A stretch of DNA of 64,000 nucleotides from Terrimonas ginsenosidimutans. GTDB taxonomy: Bacteria > Bacteroidota > Bacteroidia > Chitinophagales > Chitinophagaceae. A program made the position numbers and the translations under genes. The notes beneath the pieces were generated by a model. The model did not search any database. It was not told the origin of the DNA and saw nothing but the letters and a program-made list of their open reading frames with translations. The stretch lies in the NCBI RefSeq assembly GCF_022012415.1, contig NZ_JAKLTR010000003.1, forward strand, positions 310,001 through 374,000, in the 5' to 3' direction. Shown here in pieces: positions 10,235-18,350 of this stretch. How positions within the stretch are numbered: the stretch's first letter is position 1; the number at the start of each line of letters is the position of its first letter.

Positions 10235-10494
10235 AACAACTTGTTTTGATAGTAAAGTAGATACAGGGTATTCTTTGATCAGTGATTTTCCGATTTTGTT
10301 CAAAGGAAGATGACAGACTGCGGATGCCGCAGCTTCAGCAGATAACATGGTCATTGGCTGGTCTAAGCACGCAGTCTCAGCAGAATGCTTCAGGATCTGA
10401 AAAGGTCGCCAATCTATGCATGAGTATCGGCCCAAAGCCAGGCCAACGGCCATCAGCCATCGTCAAAGTGATGTCGGAGTGAACCGCTTGCGGC

Positions 10495-10824
10495 TTACGC
10501 TTTTGGCGGCGGCGAAACAAGCTCGCCATGAAATGCGATATACGCAGTAATATGATGCGTGCGATAAGAAGTTACGATCGTTGTGGAAGCATGCTGGAGT
10601 TCTTCATTCTCGTGCAGGTATTCATTGGCTGTGGAAGACGGCGAAGAGGAGACTTTTTCTTCCTCACTGCCGGCCAGCGGCGATGTCGAATTACCTTTCT
10701 TTTCCGTTTTAGCCTTGAGCTGCATACTGGCGCCTACAAATGGTGCACTGATGGTGAGCCAGAGAAGCATCATTATCATCAGAATGCTACCGGAAATGAT
10801 CAATATGTTTCGACGGAATATCAT
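10495..10824 (-). CDS. small single-pass membrane protein with C-terminal AFHGEL..PPP motif (copy 1)
   Basis: 109 residues from the ATG at 10824 (a TTG start nine codons upstream is less likely). One membrane segment (MIFRRNILIISGSILMIMML, then WLTISAPFV), a Ser/Glu-rich linker containing PLAGSEEEK, a NEYLHENEELQHAS helix, and the tail AYIAFHGELVSPPPKA. It is clearly paralogous to the protein at 11967-12353: same membrane segment ending, PL(A/G)G(S/T)EEK, EYLH...EL and the same tail. Function unknown; it lies between SulP and the second carbonic anhydrase. Confidence 0.75.
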   Translation of the reverse strand: MIFRRNILIISGSILMIMMLLWLTISAPFVGASMQLKAKTEKKGNSTSPLAGSEEEKVSSSPSSTANEYLHENEELQHASTTIVTSYRTHHITAYIAFHGELVSPPPKA

Positions 10825-11020
10825 ACACTGAGTAAAGTTATCCCAGAACAATAAGCATCAAAGAATGTTCCGGAAAGATTACACTAAAATTACATTTACA
10901 GCCGCTGCTTTTTTAATGAGTAACTATTTGATTTAAAGTCCTGCGATGAAAAATAGAACTGAAACTTTATTTCATTTTAATTCTATTCTTATCATTTTCT
11001 TAATTTTAAGGACTGCGGAA

Positions 11021-11049
11021 AAAAAGGCCCCGCCTAGACAAGCAGGGCC
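11021..11049 (-). terminator. terminator of the second carbonic anhydrase gene
   Basis: GGCCC (11026-11030) pairs with GGGCC (11045-11049), extended inward by GC/GC past a mismatch, with an A-run 11018-11025 giving a T-tract on the minus strand. Confidence 0.7.
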
Positions 11050-11140
11050 GCAAAATCAACTCTGAGAAAAACGGGACCGATCGCGTAAGCGACCTATCCA
11101 GCATTTTTGTAGATATATTGATGTGCCGGAGCACTTCTAC

Positions 11141-11809
11141 TTATACAGTTGTTGCGCTTTCTTCTACTACCGCTTCTGACTCAGCAAACATTACACGGGT
11201 AAAGCTTACTTTCCCATTCTCCACATTGTAGATACCGCCTACGATTCCGATCTTTCCTTCTTCATACAGATCACGGAGTATAGTGCTTTTCTCAAGGACC
11301 TCATTCATGCTTTCGATCACGTTTGCCTGGGCAACTATCTCAGCATAGTTTTCTTTAGTGGTCTCTTTTGATGCTGCGGATGTTTTTTCAATTGCCGGGT
11401 TGACTTTCTCCAGCAGGCCAGTCAGATTGCCCAGCTGAACATGATCACATGCGCCTTTGATCGCCCCACACTTCGTGTGTCCTAATACAACCACCAGCTT
11501 GGATCCTGCCACTGCGCAGGCATATTCCATACTGCCTACTATATCGTCATTTACCACATTTCCCGCAATACGGATACTGAAAATATCGCCGATCCCCTGG
11601 TCAAAGATGTGCTCAACCGATGTACGGCTATCCATACAGCTCAGGATCACAGCCCACGGATATTGTCCGTTAGCAGTTTCGTCCATCTGCTGAAGAAGGT
11701 CACGATTCAGTTTCAGGTTATTGATAAAACGTTTATTGCCCTCTTTCAATACTTCAAAAGCATCAGAGGGAGTCAAGTTCTGTTGAAACTCTTTTGTATG
11801 CGTTCTCAT
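11141..11809 (-). CDS. beta-carbonic anhydrase (second type)
   Basis: 222 residues. Zinc ligands Cys58, His111 and Cys114 (LSCMDSR; LGHTKCGAIKGA) and the Asp60/Arg62 dyad are intact. It belongs to the clade starting with a helical TPSDAFEVLKEGNKRFINN segment, distinct from the CA at 7832, so the two are not a recent duplication. There is no signal peptide, so it is cytoplasmic. With the neighbouring SulP and CA it forms an inorganic-carbon handling block. Confidence 0.95.
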   Translation of the reverse strand: MRTHTKEFQQNLTPSDAFEVLKEGNKRFINNLKLNRDLLQQMDETANGQYPWAVILSCMDSRTSVEHIFDQGIGDIFSIRIAGNVVNDDIVGSMEYACAVAGSKLVVVLGHTKCGAIKGACDHVQLGNLTGLLEKVNPAIEKTSAASKETTKENYAEIVAQANVIESMNEVLEKSTILRDLYEEGKIGIVGGIYNVENGKVSFTRVMFAESEAVVEESATTV

Positions 11810-11966
11810 TTGTTGATCTTAAATAATAGATTGATTAAATGCCACCACAATTTTCATGCGGGACGAATAGTGAACTTGAAATAAATACGTTGGAACATCA
11901 GCCAGCTGCTTTTCAACAGCGTGTAAGGCATTAGTTACTACAGGACAAGGCACAGAAATGCCGTTA

Positions 11967-12353
11967 TTATCCTATGCAGTTTGGGGGAGGACAAAGTAAT
12001 TCGCCGTGAAAAGCAACATACTCAGAGATGGTATGCTGTGGCGTGTGATTTAAAGAAAGCTCTGCCAGGTGGAAAAGCTCACTATCCATATGCAAGTACT
12101 CTTCCGAAATGGAATTGACTCCGTTAGAGGTCTTTTCTTCTGTACCACCCAGCGGCGTGCAGGCTTGTTCATCATCTGCCGTACTATCATCTGTGCTCTG
12201 GGAAGAAGCGGCTGACAGCGCTTGCTGATAAGCAGCTTTGGATTGAGACGCAAATACAAAAGGCGTGCTCACCGTCAGCCATACCATCATCAGCAGCATC
12301 GTAATGCTGGTGATATAATGTCTTAGCTGATATGTTGAGACTGCTTTTTTCAT
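11967..12353 (-). CDS. small single-pass membrane protein with C-terminal AFHGEL..PPP motif (copy 2)
   Basis: 128 residues. N-terminal membrane segment (about 14-33, ending VWLTVSTPFVFA), then a low-complexity Ser/Ala/Gln/Asp linker, PLGGTEEK, SISEEYLHMDSELFHLAEL and the tail ISEYVAFHGELLCPPPN. The paralogue is at 10495-10824. In both, the tail would lie outside the cytoplasm if the first segment acts as a signal anchor. No known domain is recognised. It is adjacent to the second carbonic anhydrase on the same strand. Confidence 0.75.
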   Translation of the reverse strand: MKKAVSTYQLRHYITSITMLLMMVWLTVSTPFVFASQSKAAYQQALSAASSQSTDDSTADDEQACTPLGGTEEKTSNGVNSISEEYLHMDSELFHLAELSLNHTPQHTISEYVAFHGELLCPPPNCIG

Positions 12354-12450
12354 TGCGTTCAGCGTAAAAATATACTAAAACAGCGAGAGAGAAAAAAGGT
12401 TTGGGTATTTTTTACATTATCATTTGATTCAGACGGGGTTTTATCCCCGT

Positions 12451-12699
12451 TTAATTGAGTTCGTCCGACTTTGAAGGCAGTTTGGCATACTCTCCTTTCA
12501 ATGCATAAAGACCGAATATAAACAGCCCGATGGCGATCGGTGTGAAGATCAGGATGATGATGATCCAGACAACCGGGTTGTTAATGTCCTTAGTACCAGA
12601 GGGATCGATATGAGTGATAGCCCCACTTACCAGGAAGTAGATCACCGCAGGTGCAAGTATGAGCCAAACCAGGCCAAGCAGCTTTTTTACAGTATTCAT
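12451..12699 (-). CDS. small two-pass membrane protein next to the MFS transporter
   Basis: 82 residues with two membrane segments (about 8-27 and 43-68) joined by a short loop THIDPSGTKDINNP. Its start lies 18 bp after the MFS stop, so it is co-transcribed and probably an accessory subunit. Bacteroidota MFS genes of this type commonly have such a partner; I recall it as DUF6814 but cannot verify this. Confidence 0.8.
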   Translation of the reverse strand: MNTVKKLLGLVWLILAPAVIYFLVSGAITHIDPSGTKDINNPVVWIIIILIFTPIAIGLFIFGLYALKGEYAKLPSKSDELN

Positions 12700-12717
12700 A
12701 AAAAAAGTTTAAAGTTT

Positions 12718-14280
12718 TTAATCCGTTACATTTTCGTCGATCTTATTGCTCAGATATACTACGCCAATGACAAAACACAGGGATGCGACCCCTATCGGAT
12801 ACCATAATCCAACCAGTGCATCCGCAGGGAAACTGGTGGTCAGCAGTAATCCAATAAATGGCACGAGCCCTCCAAATACGCCGTTGCCAATATGATAAGG
12901 CAATGACATGGATGTGTAACGGATCTTTGTAGGGAACAACTCCACAAGGAATGCGGCGATAGGACCATATACCATCGTTACATACAGGATGAGGGCAAAC
13001 ACAAGTGCTACGAATTTCCAGTATGTTGCCGATGTCAGATGCTTATTGACAGCCACAGGAACGGAAGACACCGTTGTCTTTAAATCAAGAACACCCTGAT
13101 TCGATACAATAGTATCGCGGTACTGGAAGGTTACCGCTGACCCATCTGCAAATTGTTCTTTCGTTTCAATATGATTGATGAAAACAAGATTTCCGTTCTT
13201 TTCAAGAGTGTCGGTTTTTTTTATCTGGGCGTTCTCGGGTTGCAGAGCCAGCTTCCCATCTTTCAGCAACTGGTTTTCGACTTTGCTTTCCGTAAGAAAA
13301 AAATTAAAGATGGGCCGGTAGGTGACAATGCCCAGCAACATCCCGATCAGCATGATCCATTTTCTGCCCACTTTATCGCTCAGCCAGCCAAAGAACAGAA
13401 AGAATGGGGTGGCAAATGCAATTCCCCATAACATGATCGTACGGCTTTGTTCAAACTCGATCCCGCATTTTGTTTCCAGGAAACTTTGCGCATAAAATTG
13501 TCCCGTATACCAGATCACTCCCTGGCCCATTGCGGCGCCAAACAAGGCCAGTAATACCATTTTGAAATTCGCTTTATTACGGAAACTTTCTTTTAACGGG
13601 TTCTTCGATGTTTTTCCTTCTGCTTTCAGCTTTGAGAATAATGGAGACTCTGACATGCGCATCCGGATGAATATTGATACACCTACCAGCAGGATGGAGA
13701 TCCAGAACGGATAGCGCCAGCCACCCCATTCCGCATTAAAAGAAGAATCAGTCATGTTCATTTTTACAAGCATGATCACGCCAAGCGCAACGAAAAGTCC
13801 CAGTGTTGCTGTTGTCTGTATCCATGCTGTATAATAACCGCGTTTCCCTTTAGGCGCATATTCTGCTACATACGTCGCAGCACCGCCATATTCTCCTCCA
13901 AGCGCCAACCCCTGCAACAGCCTTAGCAGCAGGACCAGCAATGGTGCGGCCATGCCTATGCTCTTATAACCGGGTACGAGCCCGATCAGGAAGGTAGATC
14001 CACCCATCAATACAAGTGTAACAAGAAAGGTATACTTACGGCCGATCAGATCCCCCAGTCGCCCAAATACCAATGCACCAAATGGTCTTACAATAAATCC
14101 TGCGGCAAAAATGGCCAGCGTACTTAATAAGGCAGCCGTTGCATTGCCTTCAGGGAAAAACTGCGTACTGATAGTTTTGGCCAGCATTCCGAATATGTAG
14201 AAGTCATACCATTCGATCAATGTTCCGACAGAAGATGCAGCAATTACCGTTCGGATGCCGCGGGAAGAGATATTATTCAT
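12718..14280 (-). CDS. MFS transporter, metabolite:H+ symporter (MHS) type
   Basis: 520 residues, 12 membrane segments. GTLIEWYDFYIFGMLA at the first segment, the GRLGDLIGRKYTFLVTL loop 2-3 motif and RLLQGLALGGEYGGAATYVAEYAP define the MHS/ProP-KgtP branch. The usual length is about 430; the excess is a hydrophilic insert of roughly 80 residues between the eighth and ninth membrane segments (TESKVENQLL through TVSSVPVAVN). The substrate cannot be read from sequence; the divergent acs gene suggests a carboxylate (inference). Confidence 0.9.
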   Translation of the reverse strand: MNNISSRGIRTVIAASSVGTLIEWYDFYIFGMLAKTISTQFFPEGNATAALLSTLAIFAAGFIVRPFGALVFGRLGDLIGRKYTFLVTLVLMGGSTFLIGLVPGYKSIGMAAPLLVLLLRLLQGLALGGEYGGAATYVAEYAPKGKRGYYTAWIQTTATLGLFVALGVIMLVKMNMTDSSFNAEWGGWRYPFWISILLVGVSIFIRMRMSESPLFSKLKAEGKTSKNPLKESFRNKANFKMVLLALFGAAMGQGVIWYTGQFYAQSFLETKCGIEFEQSRTIMLWGIAFATPFFLFFGWLSDKVGRKWIMLIGMLLGIVTYRPIFNFFLTESKVENQLLKDGKLALQPENAQIKKTDTLEKNGNLVFINHIETKEQFADGSAVTFQYRDTIVSNQGVLDLKTTVSSVPVAVNKHLTSATYWKFVALVFALILYVTMVYGPIAAFLVELFPTKIRYTSMSLPYHIGNGVFGGLVPFIGLLLTTSFPADALVGLWYPIGVASLCFVIGVVYLSNKIDENVTD

Positions 14281-14319
14281 ATGTACAAGTTGCCTTCGAA
14301 AGATAAAGCATCAGGGAGG

Positions 14320-14510
14320 AAGTAAAAAGTAAAAATTAAAAAGTAAAAAAAAGAGTTAGCTAACAGTTGTATGTTGTCTGGATCTGTAAGTAATGAAAAA
14401 GTTGGCGAGAACGTTACCGGCATTATTCATCAAATCCGAAACGACATCTGTTACGATCCTCCTATATTTATATTTCAGACCGAAAGTTTTTTAATTTTTA
14501 CTTTTTACTT
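14320..14510. repeat. inverted repeat, AGTAAAA family (E1), in the MFS/acs divergent region
   Basis: Perfect 23-base arms, 14320-14342 and 14488-14510, made of 7-bp words (AGTAAAA, ATTAAAA), 145 bases apart. The left arm begins 40 bp upstream of the MFS start and the right arm ends 40 bp upstream of the acs start, so both leaders contain an arm. Confidence 0.85.
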
Positions 14511-14513
14511 TTG
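14506..14513 (+). promoter_or_regulatory. possible Bacteroidota -7 element upstream of acs
   Basis: TACTTTTG fits the TAnnTTTG consensus of Bacteroidota primary-sigma promoters and lies 37 bp before the acs ATG, overlapping the right arm of the E1 repeat. No clear TTG-type -33 box is present at the expected spacing. Confidence 0.3.
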
Positions 14514-14549
14514 ACTCAACGCATCGAATAATCAACAAAACAGATTGTA

Positions 14550-16484
14550 ATGTCATATCCCTACCAGATCAAGTCGCTAGAAGAATACAAAAAAGCCTAT
14601 CAGCAAAGTATTGAAGACCCCGAAAAGTTCTGGGGAGACATTGCGTCCAATTTTACCTGGAGAAGAAGGTGGGATAAAGTGCTCAACTGGGATTTCAAAG
14701 AGCCTAAGATCGAATGGTTCGCCGGCGGCAAATTAAATATCACGGAGAACTGTCTCGACAGGCATTTGCCTTCTCTTGCGGAAAAGCCTGCTATTATCTG
14801 GGAGCCCAATAATCCTGAAGAGAGGACAAGGGTGGTCACGTATGAACGTCTGCACAAACGCGTTTGCCAGTTTGCACAGGTATTAAAGAATAATGGTGTA
14901 AAGAAAGGGGACCGGGTTTGTATCTATATGGGAATGGTGCCTGAGCTTGCTTATGCCGTTCTGGCCTGTGCAAGGATCGGTGCGATCCACAGCGTGATCT
15001 TTGGCGGTTTCTCCGCGCAAAGTATCGCAGACCGTTTGGAAGACGCCAAGGCTGAATTTATCGTTACCTGCGATGGCGCGTATCGCGGTGGAAAGGATAT
15101 TCCCCTGAAAAGTGTGATCGATGATGCGCTGATCGGCAACAAGACCGTTAAACGCGTGATCGTATATACACGTACCCGCACGCCTGTGAGTATGATCAAA
15201 GGGCGGGATGTGTGGTGGGAAGATGAGATGCGCGCAGTAACAGAAAGCGGTGAACAGGCAGAAGGGTATGGGCAGATCGAAGTAATGGATGCCGAAGATC
15301 CTTTGTTCATCCTTTACACATCCGGCAGCACCGGCAAACCCAAAGGCGTGGTGCATACCAGCGGCGGTTACATGGTGTGGACCAACTACACATTTGTAAA
15401 TGCGTTCCAGTATCAGCCGGGGCAGGTTCATTTCTGTACCGCTGATATCGGTTGGATCACCGGGCACAGTTATATTATTTATGGTCCGCTAACGGCCGGC
15501 GCCACGTCGATCATGTTTGAAGGCGTCCCCACCTGGCCCGATGCCGGAAGGTTCTGGGATATCATTGATAAATATAAGGTGGACATTCTCTATACCGCTC
15601 CTACAGCCATCCGCAGCCTGATGGGATTCGGGCTCGATCCGTTGAAAGGTAAAAGCCTTGCCTCACTGAAAGTGCTCGGTACGGTGGGAGAGCCGATCAA
15701 TGAAGAAGCATGGCACTGGTATGACGAACATATTGGTAAAAAGAAATGCCCGGTCGTAGATACCTGGTGGCAAACAGAAACAGGAGGCCTGATGATCACC
15801 AATCTCGCAGGCGTAACCCCCGCAGTGCCCTCCTGGGCTACACTGCCGATGCCGGGTGTGCAGGCATTGCTCGTTGATGAGAAGGGGCAGGAGATCACCG
15901 AAAAAGACGCAGACGGATATTATAAAGGAAACTTATGTATCAAGGCGCCATGGCCCGGGATATTAAGGACCACCTACGGGGATCATGAGCGTTTCAAAAC
16001 AAACTATTTCAGCACTTACGAGAATATGTATTTCACGGGTGACGGAGCGCTGCGGGATGACCAGGGCTTCTTCCGCATCACGGGTCGGGTGGATGATGTA
16101 CTGAATGTCAGTGGACACCGTATCGGCACCGCAGAGGTGGAGAACGCGATCAATATGCATGCGAGCGTTGTCGAAAGCGCAGTTGTAGGCTATCCACACG
16201 ATATCAAAGGCCAGGGAATTTATGCATATGTGACTGTAACCGGGTTCAGAGGAGATGAGCAAAGCACCCGTCAGGATATCATTCAAACGGTCTCACGCAT
16301 CATCGGTCCGATCGCCAAGCCGGATAAGATCCAGTTTGTAAGCGGTCTTCCAAAAACAAGAAGCGGAAAGATCATGAGAAGGGTCTTGCGTAAGATCGCA
16401 GAAGGCGAAACCTCGAATCTTGGAGATACCAGCACTCTTCTCGATCCATCTGTGGTTGAGGAAATAAAGAATGGTAAGTTGTAG
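14550..16484 (+). CDS. acs: acetyl-CoA synthetase (acetate--CoA ligase)
   Basis: 644 residues, full length. Makes acetyl-CoA from acetate, ATP and CoA through acetyl-AMP. The phosphate-binding loop YTSGSTGKPKG (256-266), acyl-pocket region VDTWWQTETGG, hinge region ITGRVDDVLNVSGHRIGTAE and the C-terminal SGKIMRR with the catalytic, acetylation-regulated Lys607 are all present. It is transcribed divergently from an MHS transporter, which may import its substrate. Confidence 0.97.
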   Translation: MSYPYQIKSLEEYKKAYQQSIEDPEKFWGDIASNFTWRRRWDKVLNWDFKEPKIEWFAGGKLNITENCLDRHLPSLAEKPAIIWEPNNPEERTRVVTYERLHKRVCQFAQVLKNNGVKKGDRVCIYMGMVPELAYAVLACARIGAIHSVIFGGFSAQSIADRLEDAKAEFIVTCDGAYRGGKDIPLKSVIDDALIGNKTVKRVIVYTRTRTPVSMIKGRDVWWEDEMRAVTESGEQAEGYGQIEVMDAEDPLFILYTSGSTGKPKGVVHTSGGYMVWTNYTFVNAFQYQPGQVHFCTADIGWITGHSYIIYGPLTAGATSIMFEGVPTWPDAGRFWDIIDKYKVDILYTAPTAIRSLMGFGLDPLKGKSLASLKVLGTVGEPINEEAWHWYDEHIGKKKCPVVDTWWQTETGGLMITNLAGVTPAVPSWATLPMPGVQALLVDEKGQEITEKDADGYYKGNLCIKAPWPGILRTTYGDHERFKTNYFSTYENMYFTGDGALRDDQGFFRITGRVDDVLNVSGHRIGTAEVENAINMHASVVESAVVGYPHDIKGQGIYAYVTVTGFRGDEQSTRQDIIQTVSRIIGPIAKPDKIQFVSGLPKTRSGKIMRRVLRKIAEGETSNLGDTSTLLDPSVVEEIKNGKL

Positions 16485-16491
16485 TAATAAA

Positions 16492-16519
16492 TAAAGCAGC
16501 CCGGATAAGTGCTGCTTTA
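16492..16519 (+). terminator. hairpin after acs
   Basis: TAAAGCAGC (16492-16500) pairs perfectly with GCTGCTTTA (16511-16519), loop ten bases, eight bases past the acs stop. The T-run is weak. Confidence 0.6.
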
Positions 16520-16588
16520 CAGAGGTTTTCCTGAATAATATAGTTGGTGCGGGAAAGGAGCAAAAACTATTCCAGAGTGAGGTACAAG

Positions 16589-16661
16589 GTAAAAAGTCAA
16601 AATTAAAAATTAAAAAACTGCATCAGCCGCGCTTTTTTAATTTTTAATTTTGACTTTTTAC
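16589..16661. repeat. 29-bp perfect inverted repeat between convergent genes (E2)
   Basis: Left arm 16589-16617 and right arm 16633-16661 are perfectly complementary over 29 bases with a 15-base GC-richer loop. The arms consist of 7-bp words (GTAAAAA GTCAAAA TTAAAAA TTAAAAAA). The right arm ends three bases before the stop codon of the L,D-transpeptidase gene. It may act as a bidirectional terminator. Confidence 0.95.
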
Positions 16662-16664
16662 TTC

Positions 16665-17231
16665 TTATTTACGAATAGTGACTTTCGTCCCTACACCTGT
16701 AAAGCCATATATCTCCAGAACATGATCCTTTTTCATGGAGATGCAACCCATTGTCCAGTTTTTGAATTTGTCGATGACAAAATCTTCATGAGGATAGGTG
16801 CCATGAATACCAATGGCTCCGCCAATGCTGGCATTCGCCGGAATTTCGCCACGTTGTTTTCTTGCTTTGAATTTATCCCAGCTTTCTTTTGTCGGATAAT
16901 CTATTGCCATAAAGCGATACCATTTTTCATGCACACGCTTGCTGATGATCTTGAAGCTTCCTTCGGGCGTATTATTATCGCCCTCCATTTTTTTATCTTC
17001 CAGGCTATTGTTCCCAAATACAACGGGGTAAGTTGCATACCATCCTTTTTCATCATATACACTAAGCTCATAATCCGACTTATCGATAGTAATGCTGACC
17101 GCACCTTCCGGCGCTGCTGAAGTTCGTTTGAAGGAAGTGGATACCGGAGCTGAGTTCACCGGCTTATTCGTATTTACAGTTAGCAGGCCAGAGGCCAGTA
17201 TCACGGAGGTTAGAACAACAACGCTTTTCAT
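16665..17231 (-). CDS. L,D-transpeptidase (YkuD) family protein
   Basis: 188 residues with an N-terminal signal peptide (MKSVVVLTSVILASGLL). The YkuD domain (about 44-186) contains GDNNTPEGSFKI, GGAIGIHGTYPHED (His143) and the nucleophile Cys163 in WTMGCISM; Met replaces the usual His of the HGC motif, as in several family members. It acts in the periplasm on peptidoglycan stem peptides (3-3 cross-links or anchoring). It is separated from the upstream operon by a hairpin at 17383. Confidence 0.88.
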   Translation of the reverse strand: MKSVVVLTSVILASGLLTVNTNKPVNSAPVSTSFKRTSAAPEGAVSITIDKSDYELSVYDEKGWYATYPVVFGNNSLEDKKMEGDNNTPEGSFKIISKRVHEKWYRFMAIDYPTKESWDKFKARKQRGEIPANASIGGAIGIHGTYPHEDFVIDKFKNWTMGCISMKKDHVLEIYGFTGVGTKVTIRK

Positions 17232-17382
17232 ATTAACTGCTTTATCCTTCCGGATAAAAACGGAAGTACTGGATTTTTATTTTCACATCAATCGTCTTTA
17301 ACGATTGTTTGACAAGGTACGCTCTATGCAAAAATGATGCAAAGAAAAATCCCGGAGGGATTTAAAGTCAAAAAAGAGAATT

Positions 17383-17428
17383 ATAAAGTAAAAAAGGGCC
17401 GTATAAATACGACCCTTTTTTACTTTAT
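17383..17428 (-). terminator. terminator of the sigma/anti-sigma/OMP operon
   Basis: ATAAAGTAAAAAAGGG (17383-17398) pairs perfectly with CCCTTTTTTACTTTAT (17413-17428), with an inner CGTAT/ATACG stem. It lies just past the OMP stop at 17455 and shares the AGTAAAA word of the E-family repeats. Confidence 0.85.
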
Positions 17429-17454
17429 ATAAGAATTTTTTATTTTTAGTTCTT

Positions 17455-18327
17455 TTAAAAGTTAGAAAAACGGAAGCCAAAGTTATACGGCGTCATATCC
17501 AGTCCTTTTTCGAACATGCTCTTGAACGCGTAAGAACCATAGAGTTTCACGACACCCAGCGATACTTCACCTACATAAGACAGTTTCCATTTACGCAGAT
17601 CAAAATTGCCCTTTGTTTTATCTACGTCGCCATCCAGTTTGACCTTCTGACGTGCGCTGTAAAGATAACCGGCGCTGACACCGGCGCTAAATCCATAAGC
17701 CCGGCTCTTATTGGGTGTGAAATTGAAGTTCAGCATCACAGGCATTGTCAGGTAGTCTGCCGCAAGTTTGTTTTTAGTAAGACCTGAGTATGACTGATCA
17801 ACCAATGTGGGATTTTTGTTGAAGCGGATCGACTTATCCTCAAAGAAATAGTTGTTCAATTCAATGCCGATGCCGTATTTCAGGTTCACTATATGTTTGG
17901 CGAGGTTGATCCGTTGTGTGAGCACCCAGATGTTGACATTGCGCGATTTGAACGGACGAAGTTTGAACCAGTCTTCATTACTTCCTGGTGCAAAACTCTG
18001 TGCAGCGGCGCCTGCATAATCTGTGTTATCATTATAGTTGGAAAAACCCAGGTCAACGATCCACCAGTTGGTGCTGATATTCGCAGGCTTATCATAGTTG
18101 CGGCGACCAAGACGAACATTCACATTGAAGTTGCGGTTACGTTTCGATTTTACAGTATCTCCACCGCCGCCGCCCTGTTCGCGGATGATCACCATTCCTC
18201 CGATCCTGATCGTATCCGGATTTTTTTTGCCTGAAGTATCCGTAGTGGTTCTTGTTGTTGAGTCAGTTTGGGAAAAAGCTGTAGCCATGGTGCATAATGC
18301 TATGCACAGTGTAAAAATTCTTTTCAT
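17455..18327 (-). CDS. outer membrane beta-barrel protein of the ECF sigma operon
   Basis: 290 residues with signal peptide MKRIFTLCIALCTMATAFSQ. A Thr/Ser/Asp-rich spacer and a Gly run (GGGGG near residue 54) precede a barrel of alternating strands (NWWIVDLGFSNYNDN, YGFSAGVSAGYLYSARQKV, the last strand FGFRFSNF ending in Phe). It is the last gene of the operon behind a sigma factor and an anti-sigma, starting 23 bp after the latter, so it is a likely envelope target or sensor of that stress system (inference). Confidence 0.75.
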   Translation of the reverse strand: MKRIFTLCIALCTMATAFSQTDSTTRTTTDTSGKKNPDTIRIGGMVIIREQGGGGGDTVKSKRNRNFNVNVRLGRRNYDKPANISTNWWIVDLGFSNYNDNTDYAGAAAQSFAPGSNEDWFKLRPFKSRNVNIWVLTQRINLAKHIVNLKYGIGIELNNYFFEDKSIRFNKNPTLVDQSYSGLTKNKLAADYLTMPVMLNFNFTPNKSRAYGFSAGVSAGYLYSARQKVKLDGDVDKTKGNFDLRKWKLSYVGEVSLGVVKLYGSYAFKSMFEKGLDMTPYNFGFRFSNF

Positions 18328-18350
18328 CTCTCTATTCTTTAAATGGTAAC

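Noticed and set aside
10235-10453. 73-codon N-terminal extension of the SulP transporter
   Set aside because: No similarity to transporter N-termini; MAPRAKDYLKSLSNDIPSS is the usual family start.
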